35,899 nucleotides of DNA from Clostridia bacterium (GCA_017501255.1 JAFVXE010000015.1:1-35899), one strand, 5' to 3'. Positions 7,898 to 15,670 are shown, counted from the first letter of the stretch. Numbers and translations are program-made. Notes: generated from the sequence alone by a model not told the origin.

Positions 7898-7951
7898 GGG
7901 GTTCACCTTGCCCTTCAAGTGGATAGAGTATCTGTGTTTTTTGATACTTTC

Positions 7952-7979
7952 ATTATACATATTCCAGCCGGTTATTCAA
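7952..7979 (-). promoter_or_regulatory. Sigma-A promoter of the HAD-GNAT-LRR operon
   Basis: On the minus strand TTGAAT (7979-7974) and TATAAT (7957-7952) are separated by 16 bases. The predicted start point, near 7945, lies about 48 bases ahead of the GTG start of the HAD gene. Confidence 0.75.
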
Positions 7980-8126
7980 GCGGATGGGGGGCAGATTGGC
8001 GATTTTTTGGCAGATGGGATCCGTGGTTTTTCAGCGGCGCTGCCCCACGTCCCGGCAGGGATGAGCTGTCCCTGCACCTCCCTCCTTTTTTCTTCCCTGC
8101 CCACCGAAATTCCCTCTCATTTTCCG

Positions 8127-8155
8127 TTGACAGCCCGCCCAAAAGCGACTATCAT
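8127..8155 (+). promoter_or_regulatory. Sigma-A promoter for the corA leader
   Basis: TTGACA (8127-8132), 17 bases, TATCAT (8150-8155). The predicted transcript begins near 8162, giving an untranslated leader of about 207 nucleotides before corA. That is much longer than needed and it is densely structured. Confidence 0.85.
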
Positions 8156-8161
8156 AAACTG

Positions 8162-8368
8162 TGGAATACTTTTTCCATCATCACAAAAAAGGAGGAGCCC
8201 ATCGTGGACGCGGACCCGTATAGTTGCTTGAACCCCGTACAACTGAACAGGCTCCGGGCAGAGGGTGCGGCGTAATCGGACGCATCATTCCCTCTGTATT
8301 CCTTTGCGCACCAAAAAAGCTCCCTGCCCGGAACAACGCCGAATGGCGTTAGAAAGGCAGGTTTTTTC
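8162..8368 (+). promoter_or_regulatory. Candidate leader-peptide attenuator upstream of corA
   Basis: The leader contains mutually exclusive pairings. The terminator is CCTGCC (8323-8328) with GGCAGG (8356-8361), an inner hairpin AACGCC/GGCGTT (8335-8340/8345-8350) and T6 at 8362-8367, backed by A6 at 8313-8318. The antiterminator is TCCGGGCAG (8253-8261) with CTGCCCGGA (8324-8332), which uses up the terminator's 5' arm. A third option is CAGAGGG (8259-8265) with CCCTCTG (8290-8296), with inner TGCG/CGCA. A fourth is GGAGCC (8194-8199) with GGCTCC (8250-8255), which covers part of the leader ORF's ribosome binding site. The terminator's 3' arm also holds the only plausible corA ribosome binding site, so transcription and translation could both be controlled. 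It does not match the M-box or the T-box consensus. Confidence 0.7.
8204..8275 (+). CDS. Leader peptide upstream of corA, 23 codons
   Basis: The ORF begins with GTG at 8204, eight bases after a full AAGGAGG (8189-8195), and ends at TAA 8273-8275. The peptide starts MDADPYSCLNP and ends RLRAEGAA. The strong ribosome binding site and its position between promoter and terminator suggest it is translated. Alternating acidic residues and proline at the N-terminus resemble MgtL of enterobacteria (MEPDPTPLP), where such residues destabilise the ribosome at low magnesium and so switch on mgtA. Codons 17-20 form one arm of the predicted corA antiterminator. No other gene would use this reading frame. 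Function as a magnesium sensor is inference from position, composition and RNA pairing. Confidence 0.65.
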   Translation: MDADPYSCLNPVQLNRLRAEGAA

Positions 8369-9301
8369 ATGAAGAGAATTTATCTCACCGTAGACGATCA
8401 CCTGACCGAGATCAACACCCTGGAAAAGGGCTGCTGGGTACACCTGCAGAACCCCACCCGGGAGGAGATCAACGGCCTCACCGCCCGTTTTGCCCTTGAC
8501 CCCACCTATCTGCCCGCCGCACTGGACGAAGAAGAAAGCGCCCGTATCGACCGCAACGACGACCAGACCCTGATCATCGTTGACGTGCCCTATGTGGAAG
8601 CCGACGACAACGGCTACAGCTACACCACCGTGCCTATGGGCATCGTCATGGTGGATGACGTGATCATTACCGTTTCCACCCGCGATTCTTCCATCATCAC
8701 CGATTTTACCGAGGAGCGCATCCGGGGTTTCTGGACCTTCAAGCGCACCCGCTTTATCCTGCAACTGCTCTACCGCAACGCATCCCGCTACCTGGCTTAC
8801 CTCAAGCAGATCGACAAAGCTTCCACCCAGGTGCAGGAGCGAATGCAGCACTCCCTGCGCAACAACGAGCTGTTGCAGATGATGACCCTTGAAAAATCCC
8901 TGGTGTACTTCTCCACCTCCCTCAAGGGCAATGAGATGGTCATGGAAAAGATGATGCGCATGGATATGCTGCGCAAATACCCCGAGGATGCGGAACTTTT
9001 GGACGATGTTATCGTTGAAAACCGGCAGGCCATCGAGATGTGCGTTATCTACCGGGACATCATGTCCTCCTCCACCGACGCCTTCGCTTCCATCATCTCC
9101 AACAACCAGAATACCGTCATGAAGATCCTGACCAGCGTGACCGTGGTGCTTTCCGTGCCCACGTTGCTGGCCTCTCTCTGGGGCATGAACACCCCGGTGC
9201 CCTTCCAGCAGTCCCCCTCCGGTTTCTGGATTGTGCTGGGCATATCGCTGGTTCTCAGCAGCCTTGCCGCAGTGGTTCTGTGGCGCAAACAGATGTTTTA
9301 A
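8369..9301 (+). CDS. corA: CorA-family magnesium channel
   Basis: This 310-residue CorA/MIT-family protein forms a pentameric channel for Mg2+, or Co2+ and Ni2+ in some members. The cytoplasmic N-terminal domain spans about residues 1-240. It is followed by the long helix ending NTVMKILTSVTVVLSVPTLLASLW, the GMN selectivity motif at 272-274, and the last membrane helix (286-305) ending in the basic WRKQMF. The ATG directly follows a terminator-type U-run, and its only ribosome binding site candidate, GGCAGG, is in that hairpin. A hairpin follows at 9308-9342. The leader ORF and attenuator upstream suggest control by magnesium. Confidence 0.95.
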   Translation: MKRIYLTVDDHLTEINTLEKGCWVHLQNPTREEINGLTARFALDPTYLPAALDEEESARIDRNDDQTLIIVDVPYVEADDNGYSYTTVPMGIVMVDDVIITVSTRDSSIITDFTEERIRGFWTFKRTRFILQLLYRNASRYLAYLKQIDKASTQVQERMQHSLRNNELLQMMTLEKSLVYFSTSLKGNEMVMEKMMRMDMLRKYPEDAELLDDVIVENRQAIEMCVIYRDIMSSSTDAFASIISNNQNTVMKILTSVTVVLSVPTLLASLWGMNTPVPFQQSPSGFWIVLGISLVLSSLAAVVLWRKQMF

Positions 9302-9307
9302 TGTGCC

Positions 9308-9342
9308 AACGCCCGGTCCTGCCCATTGGCGGGTCGGGCGTT
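9308..9342 (+). terminator. Hairpin after corA, possible partial terminator
   Basis: AACGCCCG (9308-9315) pairs with CGGGCGTT (9335-9342), with further inner pairing. There is no U-run after it, so it may be an mRNA-stabilising or attenuating hairpin between corA and the next gene rather than a full terminator. Confidence 0.45.
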
Positions 9343-9369
9343 GACGCTACAGAAAGGATGGAGCCGCCT

Positions 9370-10074
9370 GTGAAAATTGCCTTTGTGGCCGATCTGCACG
9401 GCAACTGGCCCGCCGTGTGCGCTCTGGAAGAGGATTTGCGCCGCCAGCAGCCGGACAGGATTATCTGTCTGGGGGATGTGGTGGGCAAGGGCCCCAGCAA
9501 CGCCCTCACCTATGACTGGGCCATGAAGAACTGCGATCTGATCATCGGCGGCAACTGGGACTATGGCGTGGGGGAAAAGGCTTTTCCCATGGATGCGGCC
9601 TACTGGAACCAGCTGGGCGAGGAACGGCTGGCGGTACTGCGCAGCCTGCCCCGGGAGAGCGAAATGATGCTCTCCGGCCGCCGGGTGCGGCTGATGCACG
9701 GCCGCCCGGTGATGAATACCCTCATCACGGTGAAGGACAGTCTGGAAGATATTCAGCCCTTCTTCACGGATGCCCAGGGCAAACCCTACGATGTGGTGCT
9801 CTATGCGGACGCTCACCGGCAGGCCATGCGCACGGTAAACCCGGGGCTGTTCATCAACACGGGCAGCGTGGGCAATGGCCTGGGCGTGGCCTATTGCTGC
9901 TACGCCATTGTGGAGGCGGAGCCCGGCGATGCCCCCGCCCCCTTTGAGGTACGCCTGCGGCAGCTGCCCTACGACCGGGCCCAGGCCGTCCGGGATGCGG
10001 AGGCTGCGCCGGATGTGCCCCGCATCGATACCTACATCAACGAGATCAAAACAGCGGTGTACAGCCGCAGATAA
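9370..10074 (+). CDS. Metallophosphoesterase, YfcE-like
   Basis: This is a 234-residue calcineurin-like phosphoesterase. Motifs in order are KIAFVADLHGNWPA, GDVVGKGP, GGNWDYG (GNWD in place of GNHE), LMHGRP, ADAHRQAM (in place of GHTH) and NTGSVGNGLG. The variant forms match the small cytoplasmic subfamily acting on phosphodiesters or nucleotides; the substrate is unknown. GTG at 9370 is preferred since GGAG lies six bases upstream. An in-frame ATG at 9358 is too close to AAAGG to be served by it. A GNAT gene follows after 13 bases. Confidence 0.8.
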   Translation: MKIAFVADLHGNWPAVCALEEDLRRQQPDRIICLGDVVGKGPSNALTYDWAMKNCDLIIGGNWDYGVGEKAFPMDAAYWNQLGEERLAVLRSLPRESEMMLSGRRVRLMHGRPVMNTLITVKDSLEDIQPFFTDAQGKPYDVVLYADAHRQAMRTVNPGLFINTGSVGNGLGVAYCCYAIVEAEPGDAPAPFEVRLRQLPYDRAQAVRDAEAAPDVPRIDTYINEIKTAVYSRR

Positions 10075-10087
10075 CCGGGAGGCAAGA

Positions 10088-10585
10088 ATGGCGAATCAGA
10101 ACCATCCCCATTACCAAATCATCTCCCTCAGGGAACAACCCCAGCTGAAAGCCGTCATGGCCGCATGGTTCCACGAAAAGTGGGGCGCTCCGCTGGAAGC
10201 CTATCAGGACAGCATGGCGGAATGCCTCCGGGGCGGCGCCTATCCCCAGTGGTATGTGGCCATGGAAGACGGGCGCATCCTTGGCGGGCTGGGCGTGATC
10301 GAAAACGATTTCCACAACCGCAAGGATTTGAAGCCCAACGTGTGCGCCGTCTTTACCGAGCCGGACTGCCGGGGGCAGGGCATTGCCGGTGCGCTGCTGA
10401 CAAACGTGTGCCAGGATATGCACCAAATGGGCATCGACACCCTGTATCTGGTGACGGATCACACCGCCTTCTACGAGCGGTATGGCTGGGCATTCCACTG
10501 CATGGTGCAGGAGGATGGCCAGACGGAGCCTGCCCGGCTGTATGTGCATCATTTTTCGCCCGATGCAGCCAACGCAAACCCATGA
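10088..10585 (+). CDS. GNAT acetyltransferase
   Basis: This 165-residue single-domain GNAT protein has the central strand ILGGLGVIEND, followed by VCAVFTEPDCRGQGIAGALLTNVCQ, with RGQGIAG as the acetyl-CoA pyrophosphate loop, and ends with the typical LYLVTDHTAFYERYGW motif. GGGAGG lies five bases ahead of the ATG. It is placed tightly between two phosphoesterase genes and its stop overlaps a downstream ATG, indicating one transcript. The acceptor substrate is unknown. Confidence 0.85.
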   Translation: MANQNHPHYQIISLREQPQLKAVMAAWFHEKWGAPLEAYQDSMAECLRGGAYPQWYVAMEDGRILGGLGVIENDFHNRKDLKPNVCAVFTEPDCRGQGIAGALLTNVCQDMHQMGIDTLYLVTDHTAFYERYGWAFHCMVQEDGQTEPARLYVHHFSPDAANANP

Positions 10586-10602
10586 AGAAGGAGAACAATG
10601 CC

Positions 10603-11298
10603 ATGAAACCCAAACAGCGCATTCTGGTTCCCTATGAGCTGCATACCGGCAAGCTGGCAAAGCCCCTGCGGTTTCTCATCATCAGCGATCTCCACTCCGA
10701 ACCCTTTGAGGACCTGCTGCCCTTGATGGAGGATGTGGACGCTGTACTGGTGCCCGGGGATGTGAGCAACCGCTACAAGCAGATTTACGATCAGGGGCTG
10801 GCCTTCCTGCGGGAGAGCGCCAAGCGCCGCCCCACCTTTTATTCCCCCGGCAACCACGAGACCCGGCAGGAAAAATACGATGAACTGATGGCTCTGGCCC
10901 GGGAAAGCGGCGCAGAGGTGCTGGTCAATCGGTATGTGCGCTTTCAGGATGTGTGGATCGGCGGCTGGTATGATCCGCTGGCGGTAGGCGAGCCGGATAT
11001 GATGGATGCCTTTGAGCAGCTGGAAGGCTGCAAGCTGCTTTTGTGCCACAAACCGGAGCATTACATGAAGGTTCTGAAGCACCGGGAGGTGGATCTGGCC
11101 ATTGCCGGTCATGCCCACGGCGGACAGATCCGCATTGGCAAACAGGGCATCTATGCGCCGGGACAGGGCCTGCTGCCCCGCTACACCCGGGGCTGGGAAA
11201 ACGATGGCAAACTGCTGATCTCCGCCGGTGCGGGCAACCCCTGCCGTGCGCCCCGGTGGAGCAATCCCTGCGAGGTGCTGTTGCTGACGGTGGACTGA
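10603..11298 (+). CDS. Metallophosphoesterase, YkuE-like, cytoplasmic
   Basis: The protein has 231 residues with the complete metal-binding set: LIISDLHSEP, VPGDVSNR, SPGNHET, LCHKPEH and AGHAHGGQIR. It is therefore likely an active two-metal phosphoesterase, unlike the divergent member at 3045-4127. No signal peptide or anchor is seen. The ATG at 10603 has AAGGAG nine bases upstream. An in-frame ATG at 10582 overlaps the GNAT stop (ATGA) but has no ribosome binding site, so a coupled start there is possible but less likely. The substrate is unknown. Confidence 0.85.
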   Translation: MKPKQRILVPYELHTGKLAKPLRFLIISDLHSEPFEDLLPLMEDVDAVLVPGDVSNRYKQIYDQGLAFLRESAKRRPTFYSPGNHETRQEKYDELMALARESGAEVLVNRYVRFQDVWIGGWYDPLAVGEPDMMDAFEQLEGCKLLLCHKPEHYMKVLKHREVDLAIAGHAHGGQIRIGKQGIYAPGQGLLPRYTRGWENDGKLLISAGAGNPCRAPRWSNPCEVLLLTVD

Positions 11299-11335
11299 GC
11301 GTCAGCTTTTTGCAAACAAAGGAGCGTACCAAACC

Positions 11336-12625
11336 ATGAACAGTATCCGGCAACAGGCAACCGAGCATTTTGATCAGCTGGCCCAGCGGTTTTTCCTGCA
11401 ACCGGACTGCGTGGACATCTGCGTGCGGGATGTGTGCATTTCCCGGGAAGCCTTTGCCGATCAGGGGCATAAGCTGATCGTCGATGCCATGGATGCCTGC
11501 TGGCACGATGGCTACAGCGATGTGGATCTGCTGGTACGCCTGCGGGGCAACTGCCCAAAAACTGCCGCTGACCGGCTTCACTGGCTGCGCCGGGTAGGCG
11601 TTACGGAAGAACAGTGCCTTGGCTATCTGGCAGCCGAGGATTCCGGCGCTTGCCGGGTGGTGTTCCGGGATGGGTTCCGCTATGACATCACCTTGGAAGG
11701 AACAGGCGGCGACGGCTGCCCTGAAGAAGCATCCTTTTGCTCAGACGGGGAGCATCCCGCCCTGCCAAGGGCTGCGGTGAACCGGTTCTGGTTTGTGCAG
11801 GTGCAGGCGCTGGGCAAGCTGTACCGGCAGGATTATCTGATCGGTCGGCATCTGGCCCATGTGCAGCTGAATGAAACGCTGGTGTTGCAGATGGTGCAGC
11901 GGGATTTGCAGCGGGGCACCAACCATCACCGCTACGGCAATGCGGAGGCGGCTGTCTATCAGCAGCATCAGGATAAGTGCCCTTTCCGGACCGGCGACAA
12001 AGCCTTTGACCAGATCGCCGACGCCCTCTGCGCTGCCGCCTGCGCCTACGATGAACTGGTTACGGCTTTCTATCCCGATGAAACACCCCGCACCCCTGTG
12101 CTGATGCAGCTTTGGCAGCGGTACCATGAGGAACGCTGCGGCGGTCAGGGAAACCCGGCCCCCAAAGGCAACCGTCAGGCTGTCATCCGGCGGGCAACGG
12201 TTCAGGATGCCTCCCGCCTTGCGGAGATTCTCATCTTTACCAAGCGGGTCAACTACCGCCGCATTTTTCAGAACGATCAGGTATCCTTCGGGGAAATGCA
12301 GGTCTATCCGCTGGCCAAGAGCTTTCTGGATGCGCCGGAAACCCTTGCGGGGTATTGGGTGTATGAGGATGGTTTCGTGAAGGGACTCATCCGCATGGAT
12401 GGCACGCAGATTGTGGAACTGTATGTGGATTCCTTCTTTGCCGGGCAGGGCATCGGCGGGGCGCTGATGCGCTTTGCCGTTGAGCAATGCGGTTGCGACC
12501 ATCTGTGGGCGCTGGAAAAGAACGAAGGCGCCATCCGGTTCTACCAGCGGCACGGCTTTGCATTGACCGGGGAGAAAACCTTGCAGGAGGGCACCCCGGA
12601 GTATCTGGTGCTGCTTAGGCGGTAA
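11336..12625 (+). CDS. Nucleotidyltransferase-like / GNAT fusion protein
   Basis: The protein has 429 residues. The N-terminal part (about 1-270) has the pattern DGYSDVDLLVRLRG, with Asp62 and Asp64 like the DxD pair of nucleotidyltransferases, then a helical region containing NHHRYG; it resembles ANT-type or related nucleotidyltransferases, but the usual GS motif is not clear. The C-terminal part (about 281-429) is a GNAT domain: IRRATVQDASRLAEI, LYVDSFFAGQGIGGALMRFA (acetyl-CoA loop 369-375) and NEGAIRFYQRHGF. Two group-transfer domains in one chain recall bifunctional aminoglycoside-modifying enzymes, but no resistance function is shown. AAGGAG lies about 11 bases upstream. It is probably the last gene of the operon starting at 9370. 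Confidence 0.75.
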   Translation: MNSIRQQATEHFDQLAQRFFLQPDCVDICVRDVCISREAFADQGHKLIVDAMDACWHDGYSDVDLLVRLRGNCPKTAADRLHWLRRVGVTEEQCLGYLAAEDSGACRVVFRDGFRYDITLEGTGGDGCPEEASFCSDGEHPALPRAAVNRFWFVQVQALGKLYRQDYLIGRHLAHVQLNETLVLQMVQRDLQRGTNHHRYGNAEAAVYQQHQDKCPFRTGDKAFDQIADALCAAACAYDELVTAFYPDETPRTPVLMQLWQRYHEERCGGQGNPAPKGNRQAVIRRATVQDASRLAEILIFTKRVNYRRIFQNDQVSFGEMQVYPLAKSFLDAPETLAGYWVYEDGFVKGLIRMDGTQIVELYVDSFFAGQGIGGALMRFAVEQCGCDHLWALEKNEGAIRFYQRHGFALTGEKTLQEGTPEYLVLLRR

Positions 12626-12647
12626 GGCTGCTGCCGGCGGGCGTGGG

Positions 12648-12676
12648 TTGCAATCCATCCCGATTCCCGCTATAAT
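12648..12676 (+). promoter_or_regulatory. Sigma-A promoter of the VanW gene
   Basis: TTGCAA (12648-12653), 17 bases, TATAAT (12671-12676). The predicted start near 12683 leaves a leader of about 58 bases. Confidence 0.75.
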
Positions 12677-12740
12677 AACAGTGTATGCCCCTTTGGAGGG
12701 CTGCACCAAAACCAATGTGAAAACAAGGAACGAGCAGAAT

Positions 12741-14060
12741 ATGAAGTATCAGACCAATTTTTGGATGAAGCGGCTGGCAACCCTGCTGCTGGCGGCGCTG
12801 CTGGCTTTCTCCCCCCTGATGGCGCTGGCAGAGGCTGCCGATGATAGCGGCGAAGCCTCCATTGCCTATATCGGCAAGGCTTCCGTGGCGCTGAAAGTGC
12901 GTGTGGAGCCCAACAAGGATGCCCGCGGCATGAACAGCGTGCCCAAGAACGCCACCGTTTACGTGCTGGAGCTGGTGAACGATGACTGGGCCAAAATCAA
13001 GCTGGACAACGGCGAAGGCTATGTCATGACCAAGTATATCGAGAATATGCAGGAAGTGACCGGCCTGAGCGTGTCCGACCTGATGGAGCCGGAAAAGCTG
13101 CCGGATGGCTCCAAGCCCTTTGAGGCGGATGTGTCTGAGTTCAAGGAGGGCTACAAAGCCCAGACCCTGAACCCTTCCTGCATCTACGAAGCCCCCAACA
13201 CCAATTCCGGCCGGGTGGTGTATGTGCCCGCCGCCACATGGCTCACCATCAGCACCGTCAGCGGCGACTGGAGCTGGGTCAGCTACAAGGGTACCCAGGG
13301 CTATATGCTGTCCTCCTCCCTGTATATGTGGGACCGTCTGGACCCCTATGCAGGCGAGATTCCCGGTCTGGCGATCATGCCCAAGGTGATTTTCCTGAAT
13401 CGCACCTGCGAGGTGTACAGTCTGGAGGATAACACCCCCCTGAAGGATTATCCCCTGCCTCCCGGAAGCTGCATCGCCGTGTTTGAGAAGGATGCGCTGG
13501 GCCGCTACCAGACCCCCTACCACCGCACCACCGGCTATGTGAATGGCGATTGCGTGGCCTACGAAATGGATGTGGTGCCATGGGAGGAAGCCCAGCCCGG
13601 CGACCTGATTGCCGCCATGACCACCTACTATGCCGTGGGCGTGACCACGCTGCAATATCAGGGTCGCAACTGGAATATCAATCTGGCCACCCACATGATC
13701 AACGGCACCGTGCTCCAGCCCGGTCAGACCTACGATATGAACAAGACCATCGGCCCCTATCGCAAGTCCACCGGCTACCACGAAGCCCCCATCATGAGCC
13801 AGGATGCCCTCACCGGCTACGGCGGCGGCACCTGTCAGGTGAACACCACCTTCTACATGACCAACATCCAGCTGCCCATTCTTGTCACCCACCGCAAGGT
13901 GCACGCCGATGTGGGCATCTACTACGTGCCCCGGGGCTTTGATGCGGCTGTGGGCGGCGGCGATATCAACCTGCAGCTCACCAACACCCTGCCCTATGCC
14001 ATCCGCTACCATTTCTTCATGACGGACGGCGCACTGACCTGCTGCATTTTCCGGGTGTAA
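12741..14060 (+). CDS. Secreted SH3-VanW protein
   Basis: The protein has 439 residues. A signal peptide spans residues 1-30 (MKRLATLLLAALLAFSPLMALA, cut before EAAD). Two bacterial SH3-like domains follow at about 40-103 and 138-197. A VanW domain covers about 308-435, with NGTVLQPGQTYDMNKTIGP, GYHEAPIMS, GGGTCQVNTTFY and YYVPRGFDAAVGGGDINLQ. VanW proteins are common in Clostridia and are linked to the cell envelope, although their biochemistry is unsettled; the SH3 domains suggest peptidoglycan binding. An earlier in-frame ATG at 12648 lies in the promoter, so 12741 is chosen; the ribosome site AAGGA is weak and about 11 bases away. It ends at a shared terminator. Confidence 0.9.
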   Translation: MKYQTNFWMKRLATLLLAALLAFSPLMALAEAADDSGEASIAYIGKASVALKVRVEPNKDARGMNSVPKNATVYVLELVNDDWAKIKLDNGEGYVMTKYIENMQEVTGLSVSDLMEPEKLPDGSKPFEADVSEFKEGYKAQTLNPSCIYEAPNTNSGRVVYVPAATWLTISTVSGDWSWVSYKGTQGYMLSSSLYMWDRLDPYAGEIPGLAIMPKVIFLNRTCEVYSLEDNTPLKDYPLPPGSCIAVFEKDALGRYQTPYHRTTGYVNGDCVAYEMDVVPWEEAQPGDLIAAMTTYYAVGVTTLQYQGRNWNINLATHMINGTVLQPGQTYDMNKTIGPYRKSTGYHEAPIMSQDALTGYGGGTCQVNTTFYMTNIQLPILVTHRKVHADVGIYYVPRGFDAAVGGGDINLQLTNTLPYAIRYHFFMTDGALTCCIFRV

Positions 14061-14097
14061 GAAGCCTAAAGGCGAAAAACATTTGAATTGACAACAA

Positions 14098-14143
14098 ACG
14101 CCCCGTTCTTCCGGCGCTGTGCCGGGGAACGGGGCGTATTTAT
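14098..14143. terminator. Bidirectional terminator between convergent genes
   Basis: A perfect 11-bp stem, ACGCCCCGTTC (14098-14108) and GAACGGGGCGT (14127-14137), is followed by ATTTATT on the plus strand and flanked by A-rich DNA on the other side. It serves the VanW gene and the convergent gene ending at 14161. Confidence 0.85.
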
Positions 14144-14160
14144 TGTGAAAAATGGGTTTG

Positions 14161-15615
14161 TTACTCCACCGTGAGATGACCCTTCTCGCTGCCGGGCCGC
14201 CACTGGCCGTCCTCGCACAAGAGTTGAGTGCATACAGACCCAGTATAAGGCTCGCTCATCCGCAGGGTACAGATCCACTGGATTCCGTCTTCATGGGCGG
14301 TATAGGCCACCTGGGCGGGCAGTTCGTTGCCGTCGCCGTCCACCAGCTTCAAGCTGGAGATGTTTTCCTCCGTGGTGAGGGAAACGGTGACGATGGCTGG
14401 CAAAGCGGCGGTTTCCGGGCTGATGGTCAGCGCACCGGTGGAGACGGCGTCGCTCTTTAGGTTCTGAACCAGTTCGATTGCGCCATGGTACAGCTTTTCG
14501 CCATAGCCGCTGACCCACAGGAAACCCGCTGCCGCCGCCAGCAGCATAACCACCAGCAGCAGGGTGAACAGCTTTTTGCCGCGCTTCACCTTGGGAATGT
14601 CGAAGGTATTCACCGGGGCCGGGATGGGCATGGCGCTGGTATCCATGCAGTCCTCGCCCTCTTCTTCCTCATCGGCGGCAGCCCAGCTGTATTCGCTCAG
14701 CAGACTTTCCAGAGATTGGTCTGCCTGTGCAGCCGGTGCGGCTCCTGCCACGGGAGCGGCAGGGATGGGCTCCAGTTCCGGCATTTTCGGCACTTCCGGC
14801 ATCCTGGGCTCTGGGGTGGGCGTTGCAGCAACAGGCTGCACAGGCTCCTGAGACACAGGCCGTTCAAAGATGCGCCGATCCTCCGGCGGCGTAATGGGGC
14901 CGCTGGCTTGCTGCTGGGGCAGTTCCTGCTCCTGACGCATCACCATACGGCTGCGGCGGCGGGGCGTGCCGGTTTGTGCGGCTTCCACCATCAGCATGGG
15001 GTCCGCCAGAGCGGAGGCATCCGCCTGCCGGGAAATGGAGACCGTCTGCACAGGCTCGGCGGCTGGCTGGCGCATGGGCTGCTGCTGGGGCATGGCGTTC
15101 TGCACCGGCTGGGCTGCATAGGCATAGGGATTCACCGGCATCCGGTGGGGCTGCACCGGCTGCGCAGGCTGTGCCGGACGGGCGGGCTGCTGCTTAACAC
15201 CGGTGGCCTGTTGATAGAAAACCGCATTCGTCGCCTGAGGGCGCTGAACCTGCTGGTATGGTTGGGCAGGCTGTGCCGGTCTTGCGGCCTGCATCTGGGG
15301 GGCCGGCTGCTGGGGTCGGGCGTTCATGCGGGCAGCATGGGCCTGCATGGCGGCCTGTTCCACTGCCTGCTGTACCGGCGCCGGGGCTTCCGGCGTGCGA
15401 TAGGCGGGCATCTGCCGGTTGTCGGCCTGCTGGCGGGCAGCAGCGGCACGGGCTGCATATACGGCCTCGTTTCCATCAGGTTCATTGGGGGTATAGGGGC
15501 TCAGCGGCGCAGGGGCCTGCTGGTAGCGTTCCCTGCGGGTAAGCTGCTGGGCGCCCATGGGACGCATCCACGGATTGCCGGTGTTTTCCGGGCGGTTGGG
15601 GCGATTTTCAGACAT
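14161..15615 (-). CDS. Pro/Gln/Ala-rich single-pass membrane protein
   Basis: The protein has 484 residues. Residues 1-345 are low-complexity, rich in Pro, Gln and Ala (repeats such as ARPAQPAQP), with a basic patch (RRRSR, 219-223) and an acidic patch (DEEEEGEDC, 315-323). A basic stop (KVKRGKK) precedes one membrane helix at about 349-368. The last 115 residues, probably outside, resemble a beta-sandwich (ISPETAALPAIVTVSLTTEE). The likely topology is a disordered cytoplasmic N-terminus and an external C-terminus. No family was recognised. The ribosome site (AAAGAGAG) is weak. It ends at the shared terminator and lies 55 bases downstream of the thioredoxin-like gene, so the two may be co-transcribed. 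Confidence 0.75.
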   Translation of the reverse strand: MSENRPNRPENTGNPWMRPMGAQQLTRRERYQQAPAPLSPYTPNEPDGNEAVYAARAAAARQQADNRQMPAYRTPEAPAPVQQAVEQAAMQAHAARMNARPQQPAPQMQAARPAQPAQPYQQVQRPQATNAVFYQQATGVKQQPARPAQPAQPVQPHRMPVNPYAYAAQPVQNAMPQQQPMRQPAAEPVQTVSISRQADASALADPMLMVEAAQTGTPRRRSRMVMRQEQELPQQQASGPITPPEDRRIFERPVSQEPVQPVAATPTPEPRMPEVPKMPELEPIPAAPVAGAAPAAQADQSLESLLSEYSWAAADEEEEGEDCMDTSAMPIPAPVNTFDIPKVKRGKKLFTLLLVVMLLAAAAGFLWVSGYGEKLYHGAIELVQNLKSDAVSTGALTISPETAALPAIVTVSLTTEENISSLKLVDGDGNELPAQVAYTAHEDGIQWICTLRMSEPYTGSVCTQLLCEDGQWRPGSEKGHLTVE

Positions 15616-15670
15616 GAAGGGGTTCTCTCTTTCTGTAGTAAAATCTTCGGTGGAAAAAGCTGTGTTGCAA

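Noticed and set aside
8162..8368. M-box or T-box RNA ahead of corA
   Set aside because: The conserved M-box core and the T-box AGGGTGGNACCGCG sequence are absent. GAGGGTGCGGCG is only superficially similar, and the gene is not amino-acid related.
11299..11335. Terminator between the phosphoesterase and the nucleotidyltransferase-GNAT gene
   Set aside because: CTGA-GCG-TCAG followed by CTTTTT has only a four-base stem, too weak to count as a terminator.
12615..14012. A 465-codon open frame on the minus strand
   Set aside because: It lies wholly opposite the VanW gene, is rich in His and Gly as expected of an antisense frame, has no ribosome site and runs through the VanW promoter.
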